DNA of 64,000 nucleotides from PALSA-612 sp963791225 (GTDB lineage Bacteria; Actinomycetota; Thermoleophilia; Gaiellales; Gaiellaceae): positions 558,001-622,000 of the forward strand of contig CAWBRV010000008.1 in assembly GCA_963791225.1 (NCBI GenBank). Direction: 5' to 3'. This document shows positions 18,436 to 26,179 of the stretch, piece after piece. The notes below the pieces were generated by a model. That model worked only from the letters and a program-made list of their open reading frames with translations. It did no database searches and was not told the origin of the DNA. Every line of letters begins with the position of its first letter. Within the stretch, counting starts at the first letter, position 1. A program made the position numbers and the translations under genes.

Positions 18436-19712
18436 AGATCCTGCAGGTATCGACCGCCGACCGCGGCGGCGGCGCGGAGGCAATCGCACTCTCGCTCCAC
18501 CGCGCGCTGCGGACGCGTGGCCACGAGGCTCGGCTCGCAGTCGGCTACCGGCGGACGTCCGAGGACGGCGTGATCGAGATCGGCGGCGCCGGGTCGCTGC
18601 GGCAGCGAGCGCTGATCCACCCAGGCGTGCTCGTCGACGTGCTGCGCGGCCACGAGGACTTCCACTTCCCTTCCTCGCGACGCCTGCTCGAGTTGGTGCC
18701 GTCGCCGCCCGACGTCGTCCACGTCCACAACCTCCACGGCGGCTATTTCGACCTGCGCACGCTCCCTGCGCTCGCACGGCGCGGGCCGCTCGTCGCGACG
18801 CTGCACGACGCCTGGCTCCTCACCGGCCACTGCGCGCACCCGCTCGACTCCGACGGTTGGCTGCGCGGCTGCGGCAACTGTCCGCACCTCGACACGTATC
18901 CGGCGCTCCACCGGGACGGAACGGCGTTCAACCTGGCGAGGAAGCGCGCGATCTACGAGGGGCTGAGCCTCGCGGTCGTGACCCCGTCGCGCTGGCTGAT
19001 GGACATGGTCGAGCGGTCGATCCTCGCGCCCGCGGCCATGCGCCGCCAGGTGATCCCGAACGGCGTCGACCTGGACGTGTTCGGGCCCGGCGATCGAGCG
19101 GCGGCGCGGCGGGGGCTCGGCGTCGACGACGACGCGATGCTCGTCGTCTTCGCCGCCCAGGGCGGGCGCGCGAACGAGTTCAAGGACTTCCCGACGTTGC
19201 GCACGGCGCTCGCCCGGCTGCAGGTGTCCGTCGTCGCGGCGGCTCTCGGCGATCCCGCGTCGGGAGAGGAGCAGGCCGGGCGTGCGACGATCAGGTCGGC
19301 CGGCGAGGTTCCGCCGGCGGGTGTCGCGCGCTGGCTGCAGGCCGCCGACCTGTACGTCCATCCGTCCCGGGCGGACACGTTCCCGAGCAGCGTGCTCGAG
19401 GCGCTCGCGTGCGGCACGCCGGTCGTCGCAAGTCGCGTGGGTGGGATCCCGGAGCAGGTGCGTGAGGAGACGGGCGTGCTCGTCGATCCCGCCGACCCGG
19501 CCGGACTCGCGTCGGCGATCGAGTCGCTGCTCGCCGATCCGTCCCGGCGTGAGCGGATGAGTGCCGCGGCGGCCGAGGACGCGCGGACGAGGTTCTCGCT
19601 CGACCGTCAGGCCGACGCGTATCTCGAGCTGTACGCCGAAGTCCTGGCCGGCAGCGGCGGAGGCCGTTGCGGCGGCGAACCCCGTTCCTCGCCCCGGGTG
19701 GGAGGGGGTTAG
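18432..19712 (+). CDS. Glycosyltransferase family 4
   Basis: 426 residues, GTGA overlap. KILQVSTADRGGGAEAIALSLHRAL is the N-terminal glycine loop. VVHVHNLHGGYFDLRTLP, TLHDAWLLTGHCAHP and a Cys-containing loop (GCGNCPHLDTYP) are typical of WcaC/GT4 colanic-acid-like enzymes. IPNGVDLDVFGPGD and LYVHPSRADTFPSSVLEALACGTPVVASRVGGIPE form the donor-binding site. The C-terminus is Gly/Arg-rich and low in conservation. Last gene of the coupled run. Confidence 0.85.
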   Translation: MKILQVSTADRGGGAEAIALSLHRALRTRGHEARLAVGYRRTSEDGVIEIGGAGSLRQRALIHPGVLVDVLRGHEDFHFPSSRRLLELVPSPPDVVHVHNLHGGYFDLRTLPALARRGPLVATLHDAWLLTGHCAHPLDSDGWLRGCGNCPHLDTYPALHRDGTAFNLARKRAIYEGLSLAVVTPSRWLMDMVERSILAPAAMRRQVIPNGVDLDVFGPGDRAAARRGLGVDDDAMLVVFAAQGGRANEFKDFPTLRTALARLQVSVVAAALGDPASGEEQAGRATIRSAGEVPPAGVARWLQAADLYVHPSRADTFPSSVLEALACGTPVVASRVGGIPEQVREETGVLVDPADPAGLASAIESLLADPSRRERMSAAAAEDARTRFSLDRQADAYLELYAEVLAGSGGGRCGGEPRSSPRVGGG

Positions 19713-19807
19713 GGATGGGAAATACCACGCCCGGCCGCACGCCACTGTGACAATTTCGTGCCGATTCTCCGCGGCCGGCCCGACGGGGAGCCCGCACCGG
19801 AGCGGGC

Positions 19808-19813
19808 TAGGCT
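19808..19813 (+). promoter_or_regulatory. Putative -10 box of leaderless transcript (TAGGCT)
   Basis: TAGGCT, 7-nt spacer, GTG at 19821. It has the same sequence and spacing as the site before 26180. Confidence 0.55.
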
Positions 19814-19820
19814 GCCCGGC

Positions 19821-20612
19821 GTGCTGACCGTCTTCTCGGTGCCCAAGCCGTTCGTGGGCCGGATCGGCGAGATCCAGCGTCGTGCCCTCGCGAGCTGGAT
19901 TGCGCTCGCGCCGGACGTGCAGGTGCTCGTACTCGGCGACGAGGAAGGTGCCGCCGAGGCGGCCCGCGAGGCCGGCGCCGAGCAGCTCCCCGACCTCGCG
20001 CGCACCGAGCGCGGGACGCCGCGCCTGGACGCTGCGTTCGCGGCCGCCGACGCGGTCGCCCGGCATCCGCTCCGCTGCTTCGTGAACGCGGACATCGTCC
20101 TCTTCGACGACCTGCTCGCCGCGGTGCGAACCGTCGCCGGACACGCGGAGCGGTTCCTGATCGTCGGCCAGAGCGTCGACGTCGACGACCCGCGCGACCG
20201 CGCGGACGCGCTCGCCCGCGGCGAGCGGCGCGGCGCGGCAGCGCTCGACTACTTCGTCTTTCCTGCCGACCTCTACCCCGACGTGCCGCCGTTCGCGATC
20301 GGGCGGGCGTGCTTCGACAACTGGCTCGTCTGGCGGGCGCGGCAGGACGCGATCGTCGTCGACGCCACCGCCGACGTTCTCGCAGCGCACCAACGGCACG
20401 ACTACGCGCACGTCGAGGGCGGGAAGTCGGAGGCGTACTACGGCGAGGAGGCCGCGCGCAACCTCGAGCTCGCCGGCGGGAAGAGCCGTCTGTACACGCT
20501 CCACGACGCGAGCCACGTGCTCCGGGGCGGACAGCTGCGCCGCAATCCGGGTGCCCCGCTCCGCTGGCGCGAGAACGTGCGCAAGGCAGCATGGAAGCTG
20601 GGCGTACGGTGA
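19821..20612 (+). CDS. Putative GT-A-fold glycosyltransferase
   Basis: 263 residues from GTG 19821, chosen because TAGGCT lies 7 nt upstream and the conserved part starts at VLTVFSVPKPFVGRIGEIQRRAL; a longer in-frame extension to 19758 is possible but unsupported. The order of strands, CFVNADIVLFDDLL (acidic metal-binding position) and FLIVGQSVDVDDP resembles the hypothetical nucleotide-diphospho-sugar transferases found in polysaccharide loci. The conserved Trp/His-rich region YFVFPADLYPDVPPFAIGRACFDNWLV follows. Function by fold and context only. Confidence 0.6.
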   Translation: MLTVFSVPKPFVGRIGEIQRRALASWIALAPDVQVLVLGDEEGAAEAAREAGAEQLPDLARTERGTPRLDAAFAAADAVARHPLRCFVNADIVLFDDLLAAVRTVAGHAERFLIVGQSVDVDDPRDRADALARGERRGAAALDYFVFPADLYPDVPPFAIGRACFDNWLVWRARQDAIVVDATADVLAAHQRHDYAHVEGGKSEAYYGEEAARNLELAGGKSRLYTLHDASHVLRGGQLRRNPGAPLRWRENVRKAAWKLGVR

Positions 20613-21745
20613 TTCGCGTCACGTTCGTGTCGCCCGAGCCGACGCCGTACCGGTCGCCGCTCCTCGATCGCGTGGCAGACGGCGGGGAGATCGACCTGAC
20701 CGTCGTCTACGCGGCGCGCACCGTCGCCGGTCGCACGTGGACGGTGGAGCCGAAGCACCGTGCGGTGTTTCTGGACGGGGTGACGCTGCCCGGGCTCCGG
20801 GACGTCTTTCGCCACGACTATCCGGTGACGCCCGGCGTCTTCGGCGTGCTGGCACGAACGGAGCCGGACTGCGTGGTCGTGTCGGGCTGGAGCACGTTCG
20901 CGTCGCAGGCGGCGGTCGCCTGGTGCCGCCTCCGTCACGTGCCGTACGTCCTGCTCGTCGAGAGCCACGACGCCGGGCCGAAGGCGGGCTGGCGGCGTCG
21001 GGTCAAGGAGACCGTCGTGCCGCCGGTCGTGAGCGGGGCCGCGAGCGTGCTCGTCACAGGCTCGCTCGCTCGCGATTCCGTCGTGTCGCTCGGCGCGGCG
21101 CCGGACCGCGTGCGGGTCTTCGCGAACACGATCGACGTCGAGCGCTTCGGCGACACGGCCGACCGGCTCGCCCCGCGCCGGGACGAGCTCCGCGCCGCCC
21201 TCGACCTGTCCCCGGGCGACGTGGCCGTCGTCACCGTGGCCCGACTGGCCCCGGAGAAGGGCATCGACGTCCTCCTGCGCGCCGCAGCCGTCGCCCGGCT
21301 GTCCGCAGTCGTCGTCGGCGACGGCCCTGAGCGCGCCGACCTCGAGCAGCTCGCGCGCGAGCTCGGCGCCCGCGCGACGTTCACGGGCGACCTGCCGCTC
21401 GAGTCCGTCGTCGAGACGTACGTGGCCGCCGACGTGTTCGCGCTCCTCTCCACGCACGAGCCCTGGGGTGTGGTGGTGAACGAGGCCGCCGCCTGCGGTC
21501 TTCCACTCGTCCTGTCGGACCGCGTCGGTGCCGCACACGACCTGCTCCGCGACGGCGAGAACGGGGTGCTCGTCCCGGCCGGCGACGTCGACGCATCAGC
21601 CGACGCGCTTGCCTCGCTCGCCTCCGATCCCGGCGTCCGCGAGACGATGGGAGCCCGGTCGCGCGAGCTCGTGCAGGGCTTCGGCTACGGCCCGTCCGTC
21701 GACAACCTGCTCGCCGCGGTGCGCGAGGCGACGGCCAGCCGGTAG
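20609..21745 (+). CDS. Glycosyltransferase family 4
   Basis: 378 residues, GTGA overlap with the preceding gene. FVSPEPTPYRSPLLDRVA (acceptor loop), HVPYVLLVESHDAGPK, RVRVFANTIDVERFGD, VARLAPEKGIDVLLRA and VFALLSTHEPWGVVVNEAAACGLPLVLSDRVGAAHDLL (E...E donor motif), ENGVLVPAGD. Strong GT4 signature throughout. The last 61 nt overlap the 3' end of the convergent GT on the other strand. Confidence 0.85.
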   Translation: MIRVTFVSPEPTPYRSPLLDRVADGGEIDLTVVYAARTVAGRTWTVEPKHRAVFLDGVTLPGLRDVFRHDYPVTPGVFGVLARTEPDCVVVSGWSTFASQAAVAWCRLRHVPYVLLVESHDAGPKAGWRRRVKETVVPPVVSGAASVLVTGSLARDSVVSLGAAPDRVRVFANTIDVERFGDTADRLAPRRDELRAALDLSPGDVAVVTVARLAPEKGIDVLLRAAAVARLSAVVVGDGPERADLEQLARELGARATFTGDLPLESVVETYVAADVFALLSTHEPWGVVVNEAAACGLPLVLSDRVGAAHDLLRDGENGVLVPAGDVDASADALASLASDPGVRETMGARSRELVQGFGYGPSVDNLLAAVREATASR

Positions 21746-22851
21746 AGCTCCTCCTGCCGATCGGTCACGGCGTCCCAGGACGAGCGCCGCGCCGCCTCCA
21801 CGCCTCCGGCCGAGAGCCGCGCACGGAGACCGGGGTCGGCGAGCACGCTGCGAACGGCGTCCAGAATCGCGGTTCCGTCGTCGGGGACGACGAGCGCCTC
21901 TCCGTCCCCGAGGAAGTCCGCGATGCCGCAGCGGTCCGTGACGACGACCGGTGTCCCCGCGGCCGCCGCCTCGGCCGCGACCATGCCGAAGCTCTCGCCC
22001 GCCGACGGGAGCACGAACACGTCCGCGAGCCGGTAGAGCGCGAGCGGCGGCCCCTCCGTCGGGCCGACGACGTGGACGCGGTCGCCGCCGAGCCCGTCCG
22101 CGACACCGTGGCGGTCGTCAGGCCCGACGAGCACGAGGTGTGCCTCGGGCAGCTTCTGCAGCGCCGCCACGAGGTGGTCGATCCCCTTCCCGGCGGCGAT
22201 GCGGCCGACGTAGAGGATCACCGGCGCGCCCTCCGGGATGCCGAGCTCGGCCCGGCTTGCGGCGGGGACCTCGTACGGCTCGGGGAAGCCGTTGCCGCGG
22301 ACGTGGATCCGCTCCACCGGCACGACGCCGGCCGCGGCGACGTCGTCGCGCTCGATGCCCGAGGCAGCCACCACCGCCGCCGCGCCCGAGGCGACGCCGC
22401 GGTAGAGCGTCGAGTCGAGCGCGCGCTTGAGCGCCACCTTCCGCAGCCGTGCCCGGAACATTCCGAGCGGCTCGAAGACGTACGGGATCCCGCGCAGCCG
22501 CGCCCACGCGGCGGCGACTGTCGTCACCGGGTCGCGAAAGCCGAAGACGTGCACGACGTCCGGGCGCTCTGCCCGCTCGAGCGCGACCGGCAGGGTCGGC
22601 GTGATCCCCATCCAGCGATAGCGGGCGGGTGTCGCGAGGTAGTGGACGCGCACGCCGCCCTGCTCCTCGACCCGCGAGTGCCAGGCGCCGGGGCGGTCGA
22701 GCGTCTCGAGGCTCGTCGTCAGCACCTCGACCGAATGTCCACGTGCGACGAGCCGGGAGGTCAGCTCCCGCGCCACGACCACGGGCCCTCCGAACGCGGT
22801 CGCCGGCCACCAGGCGGGCGCCGCGAACAGGATGCGCAAACCGCCGCTCAC
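21685..22851 (-). CDS. Glycosyltransferase family 4
   Basis: 388 residues, GTG start. LRILFAAPAWWPATAFGGPVVV (glycine loop), VVHVFGFRDPVTT, YVFEPLGMFRARLRKVALKR, RIHVRGNGFPEPYEVP, ILYVGRIAAGKGIDHLV and VFVLPSAGESFGMVAAEAAAAGTPVVVTDRCGIADFL define a GT4 enzyme. It is transcribed divergently from the gene at 22875 across only 23 nt, with back-to-back -10-like hexamers; a TAACTT lies 6 nt before the GTG. Confidence 0.85.
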   Translation of the reverse strand: MSGGLRILFAAPAWWPATAFGGPVVVARELTSRLVARGHSVEVLTTSLETLDRPGAWHSRVEEQGGVRVHYLATPARYRWMGITPTLPVALERAERPDVVHVFGFRDPVTTVAAAWARLRGIPYVFEPLGMFRARLRKVALKRALDSTLYRGVASGAAAVVAASGIERDDVAAAGVVPVERIHVRGNGFPEPYEVPAASRAELGIPEGAPVILYVGRIAAGKGIDHLVAALQKLPEAHLVLVGPDDRHGVADGLGGDRVHVVGPTEGPPLALYRLADVFVLPSAGESFGMVAAEAAAAGTPVVVTDRCGIADFLGDGEALVVPDDGTAILDAVRSVLADPGLRARLSAGGVEAARRSSWDAVTDRQEELYRLAVASRTAASRLSTDGP

Positions 22852-22857
22852 GGTTGG

Positions 22858-22863
22858 AAGTTA
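22858..22863 (-). promoter_or_regulatory. Putative -10 box (TAACTT) of minus-strand GT gene
   Basis: Reads TAACTT on the minus strand, 6 nt before GTG 22851. It shares two bases with the plus-strand -10 at 22862-22867. Confidence 0.5.
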
Positions 22864-22867
22864 GCCT
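22862..22867 (+). promoter_or_regulatory. Putative -10 box (TAGCCT) of plus-strand GT gene
   Basis: TAGCCT, 7-nt spacer, GTG at 22875. Together with the minus-strand box it makes a minimal divergent leaderless promoter. Confidence 0.55.
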
Positions 22868-22874
22868 TGGAGCC

Positions 22875-24098
22875 GTGTCCGCGCCGACCGAGAGGCCGCG
22901 TCTCCTCGTGCTCAACCAGTACTACTGGCCGGGTGTCGAGGCGACCGCGCAGCTCCTCACCGACCTCTGCGAGGCGCTCGCCGACGAGTACGAGATCCGC
23001 GTGCTCACCGGGATGCTGCACGGGCACGAGCTCATGCAGCGCCGCGAGACGCGGAACGGCGTCGAGATCGTCCGCGTCCAGTCGACCGCATTCGAGCGCT
23101 CACGGCTCGGGCTGCGGGGCCTCAACTACGTCAGCTATCTGGGGAGCGCCCTCGTGGCCGCCCTCGCCGGTCCGAGGCCCGACCTCGTCCTCTGCATGAC
23201 CGACCCGCCGATGATCGGCGACGTCGGCCTCGCCGTCTCCAAGCGCTTCGGCGTGCCGCTGCTCGTGATCAGCGAGGACGTGTTCCCCGAGATCGCGACG
23301 AAGCTGCGGCGGCTCGAGAACCCCGTCCTCGTCGGCGTCCTGCGCCAGCTCGTCCGCCTCTACCTGAAGCGCGCCGACCGGGTCGTCGCGATCGGCGAGA
23401 CGATGCGGCGGCGCCTGGAGGCGAAGGGCGCGCCGGGCGAGCGCCTGCGCGTGATCCCGAACTGGATCGACACCGACTCGATCACGCCTCGCGACCACGA
23501 GAACGACTGGAAGCGCGAGCAGAAGCTGGCCGGGAAGTTCGTCGTCATGCACTCGGGCAACGTCGGCCATGCCCAGGACCTGGACACGCTCGTCCGGGCG
23601 ACGACCTTCCTTCGCGATCTCGACGACCTCGCGGTCGTCATCGTCGGCTTCGGGGCGCGTCACGCCGAGATCCAGTCGCTCGCCGCGCTGCTCGAGACCG
23701 ACAAGGTCAGGTTCCTGCCCTACCAGCAGCGCGACGTGCTGCCGCTGTCGCTCGCGGCCGGGAACCTCCACTTCGTCGGCCTCGCGCGGGGCCTGTCGGG
23801 CTACGTCGTGCCGAGCCGGCTGTACGGGATCCTCGCCGCCGGGCGGCCCGTGATCGTGTCCGCCGAGGCGGACAGCGAAACGGCGCAGGTCGTGTCCGAC
23901 GTGGGCTGCGGCGTCGTGCTCCCACCGGGCCGGCCCGAACTCGTCGCCCGCGTGATCCGCGACGCGCACGACGGTCGCCTGGACCTCGAGGACATGGGCC
24001 GCCGAGGGCGCGAGTACGTCACGGCGGAGGCGGATCGCGCCGTTGCCGTCGGCCGGTATCGCGCGGTGCTCCACGAGCTCGTCGGTGGCCCGGCATGA
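22875..24098 (+). CDS. Glycosyltransferase (WcaI/GT4-like)
   Basis: 407 residues from GTG. RLLVLNQYYWPGVEATAQLLTDL is the start typical of WcaI/WbuB-like colanic acid GTs. PDLVLCMTDPPMIGDVGLAV, VISEDVFPEIATKL, RADRVVAIGETMRRRL, RVIPNWIDTDSITPRDHEN, KFVVMHSGNVGHAQDLDTLV and RLYGILAAGRPVIVSAEADSE continue the family pattern. It is followed by a GT2 with an ATGA overlap. Likely an early sugar-transfer step on undecaprenyl-linked intermediates (inference from family). Confidence 0.85.
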   Translation: MSAPTERPRLLVLNQYYWPGVEATAQLLTDLCEALADEYEIRVLTGMLHGHELMQRRETRNGVEIVRVQSTAFERSRLGLRGLNYVSYLGSALVAALAGPRPDLVLCMTDPPMIGDVGLAVSKRFGVPLLVISEDVFPEIATKLRRLENPVLVGVLRQLVRLYLKRADRVVAIGETMRRRLEAKGAPGERLRVIPNWIDTDSITPRDHENDWKREQKLAGKFVVMHSGNVGHAQDLDTLVRATTFLRDLDDLAVVIVGFGARHAEIQSLAALLETDKVRFLPYQQRDVLPLSLAAGNLHFVGLARGLSGYVVPSRLYGILAAGRPVIVSAEADSETAQVVSDVGCGVVLPPGRPELVARVIRDAHDGRLDLEDMGRRGREYVTAEADRAVAVGRYRAVLHELVGGPA

Positions 24099-25192
24099 GG
24101 AAGATCTTCTGGGCGTCGGCAGCGGCGCTCGGCTGGACGCACGTCGGCTACCCGCTCGCCGCAGCTCTCGCGGCGCGGCTCCGGCCCGATCCCGTCGACA
24201 CCCGCGACGTGACGCCGAGCGTGACCGTGATCGTCGCGGCCTGGAACGAGGAGACCGTGATCGCGCGGCGGCTCGAGAACCTGCTCGCGCTCGACTATCC
24301 CGCCGACCGCCTCGAGATCGTCGTCGCCTCGGACGCCTCCGACGACGGGACGGACGCGATCGTCGAGGAGTTCGCCGCCCGCGAGCCGTGCATTCGCCTG
24401 CTGCGCTGCCCGCGCGGGGGCAAGGTCGCGGCGCAGAACATGGCCGTCGAGGAGTCGGGCTCCGAGATCGTCGCCTTCTCGGACGCCAACTGCACGTGGG
24501 CGCCCGACGCGCTCTCCCTGCTCGTGCGCTCCTTCGCCGACCCCGACGTCGCGTATGCCTGCGGCCGGCTCGTGCTGCAGGAGGCGGACGGGACGAACGT
24601 CGAGGGCGCGTACTGGCGGATGGAGACGTGGCTCCGGGAGCAGGAGGCGGCGACGGGCTCGATCACGGGCGGCAACGGCTCGATCTACGCCGTTCGTCGC
24701 TCCGACTACGTCGACGTCGACCCGCGCTTCGGCCACGACCTGTCCTTCCCGTACCTGATGGTCCAGCACGGCCGGCGCGCGGCTTACGAGCCGGACGCGT
24801 TCGCCTACGAGAAGCCGTCGCGTGACATCGAGGACGAGTACGCGCGCAAGGTGCGCATGTTCGAGCACTGCTGGGCGATCGTGGTCGAAGGCGACATGCT
24901 CCACGGGCTGCCGCCCGGCTATCTGGCGAAGATCGTCTCGCACCGTCACCTGCGCTACGGCAGCGGGATCGCCCACCTCGCCCTGCTCGGGTCGAGCCTC
25001 GCGCTGGCCCGCCGCGGCGGCGTCTACCGCACGGCGCTCCTCGGCCAGCTCGCCCTTCTCGGCGTCGCTGCCGCGCGGCCCGGCCTGCCGCGCTACTACA
25101 CGCTCGTGACCTGGGCCACCGTGAAGGCGCTCCGGAACTACGTCCAGGAGGGCGTGCCCGCGGTCTGGGGCAAGGCCGAGGGCACGCGATGA
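24095..25192 (+). CDS. Membrane-associated glycosyltransferase family 2
   Basis: 365 residues, ATGA overlap. An N-terminal hydrophobic segment (FWASAAALGWTHVGYPLAAAL) precedes the GT2 domain: SVTVIVAAWNEETVIARRL, IVVASDASDDGTD, FSDANCTWAPDAL (DxN metal site), GNGSIYAVRR and then EKPSRDIEDEYARKVRM, where processive-type GT2s carry the ED and R-rich motif. Hydrophobic segments near the C-terminus suggest membrane association. The palindrome at 25193 begins immediately after its stop codon. Confidence 0.8.
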   Translation: MRKIFWASAAALGWTHVGYPLAAALAARLRPDPVDTRDVTPSVTVIVAAWNEETVIARRLENLLALDYPADRLEIVVASDASDDGTDAIVEEFAAREPCIRLLRCPRGGKVAAQNMAVEESGSEIVAFSDANCTWAPDALSLLVRSFADPDVAYACGRLVLQEADGTNVEGAYWRMETWLREQEAATGSITGGNGSIYAVRRSDYVDVDPRFGHDLSFPYLMVQHGRRAAYEPDAFAYEKPSRDIEDEYARKVRMFEHCWAIVVEGDMLHGLPPGYLAKIVSHRHLRYGSGIAHLALLGSSLALARRGGVYRTALLGQLALLGVAAARPGLPRYYTLVTWATVKALRNYVQEGVPAVWGKAEGTR

Positions 25193-25215
25193 CCTTGCAA
25201 CACTGTGTTGCAAGG
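25193..25215. repeat. Perfect 23-bp palindrome (11-bp arms, 1-nt centre)
   Basis: Left arm CCTTGCAACAC, centre T, right arm GTGTTGCAAGG. It starts right after the stop of the GT2 gene and ends 14 nt before the TTG start of the phosphoglycosyl transferase. It is AT-richer than its surroundings and has no T-tract after it, so an operator for a dimeric regulator fits better than an intrinsic terminator. The right arm also supplies part of the AAGGAAGGA ribosome-binding region. Confidence 0.65.
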
Positions 25216-25229
25216 AAGGACAGGGCCGC

Positions 25230-25814
25230 TTGAACCGGGTCGCCGACGTCGCGGTCGCCGGGTTCGGGCTCCTCGTCACGGCGCCGGTGCTCGGCATCGC
25301 AGCCGCCGCCGTCAAGCTCGCCGACGGCGGACCCGTCCTCTACCGGCAGCAGCGCGTCGGCAAGGACGGCGCCGAGTTCGAGCTGCTGAAGCTGCGGACG
25401 ATGGTCGTCGACGCGGAGAGCCAGGGGGCGGGCGCGGCCGTCGACGAGGGCGATCCGCGCATCACCGGCCCGGGGGCGCTGCTCCGCCGGCTCTCGATCG
25501 ACGAGCTGCCGCAGCTCTGGAACGTGATCCGCGGCGAGATGAGCGTGATCGGGCCGCGGCCGACGCTCACCTACCAGGTGGAGCGCTACACACCGCACCA
25601 GCGCCGGCGGCTCGAGGTCAAGCCCGGGCTGACCGGTTGGGCCCAGGTTCACGGCCGCGCGCGGCTCCCCTGGGCGGAGCGCATCGAGCTCGACGTCTGG
25701 TACGTCGAGCACCGCTCGTTGCTCGTCGATCTGAAGATCCTCGTGCGCACGCCGCTCGCGCTCGTCAGCGGGACGTACAAGGGCGCGTCCGGCGGCTGGC
25801 GCGACGCCGCCTGA
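25230..25814 (+). CDS. Polyprenyl-phosphate sugar-1-phosphate transferase (monotopic PGT)
   Basis: 194 residues from TTG, which has GGAAGGA upstream. It is the minimal PGT form: one N-terminal hydrophobic re-entrant segment (VADVAVAGFGLLVTAPVLGI), GPVLYRQQRVGKDGAEFELLKLRTM, RRLSIDELPQLWNVIRGEMS (catalytic DE pair), VIGPRPTL, KPGLTGWAQVHGR and the C-terminal ELDVWYVEHRSLLVDLKIL. It would transfer a sugar-1-phosphate from a UDP-sugar to undecaprenyl phosphate and start repeat-unit synthesis. The palindrome upstream may control it. Confidence 0.9.
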   Translation: MNRVADVAVAGFGLLVTAPVLGIAAAAVKLADGGPVLYRQQRVGKDGAEFELLKLRTMVVDAESQGAGAAVDEGDPRITGPGALLRRLSIDELPQLWNVIRGEMSVIGPRPTLTYQVERYTPHQRRRLEVKPGLTGWAQVHGRARLPWAERIELDVWYVEHRSLLVDLKILVRTPLALVSGTYKGASGGWRDAA

Positions 25815-25906
25815 ATCCTTAACTCCGACTCAGGCTCCTCTCAGGCACGGCCGCCACGCTTGCGCCATGTGGACGTCACGGCAGGCATCGACGAAAGGAG
25901 CCCGTG

Positions 25907-26140
25907 ATGGAACACCACGAGTACGGACTGAAGGCCGCCGAGATTCTCTTCGACGCTGAGCTCGACCGGTTGATCATCCGTTTCGAGGGCCTGCTGGAGG
26001 TGTGCAAGCTGCTCGACGAGCGCGGCGCGACCGAGGCCGAGCTGGACGAGCACCGCCGCGAGCTCGAGAAGGTCAGCCGGCAGCTCGCGGCTCTCGTCGC
26101 GCGCAACGGCAACGGTCGCGCGCGCGGCCTCGCCGCCTGA
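25907..26140 (+). CDS. Small helical protein of unknown function
   Basis: 77 residues. ATG 25907 is preferred over GTG 25904 because AAAGGAG then has a 6-nt spacing. The protein is acidic, with heptad-like spacing of Leu/Ile (KAAEILFDAELDRLIIRFEG, ELDEHRRELEKVSRQLAAL) suggesting a helical hairpin or short coiled coil, and ends in a basic Gly/Arg tail. Not recognised. Coding is supported by the clear SD and open frame. It is isolated between the PGT and the ATP-grasp gene. Confidence 0.5.
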   Translation: MEHHEYGLKAAEILFDAELDRLIIRFEGLLEVCKLLDERGATEAELDEHRRELEKVSRQLAALVARNGNGRARGLAA

Positions 26141-26166
26141 AGCGCCGGGGTTGCGGGCGCGCGGGC

Positions 26167-26172
26167 TAGGCT
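26167..26172 (+). promoter_or_regulatory. Putative -10 box of leaderless transcript (TAGGCT)
   Basis: TAGGCT, 7-nt spacer, GTG at 26180. Identical hexamer and spacing to the site before 19821. Confidence 0.55.
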
Positions 26173-26179
26173 CTCGCGC

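Noticed and set aside
25193..25215. Intrinsic terminator
   Set aside because: The palindrome is not followed by a T-rich tract on either strand, is not GC-rich, and lies within the upstream region of a gene in the same direction.
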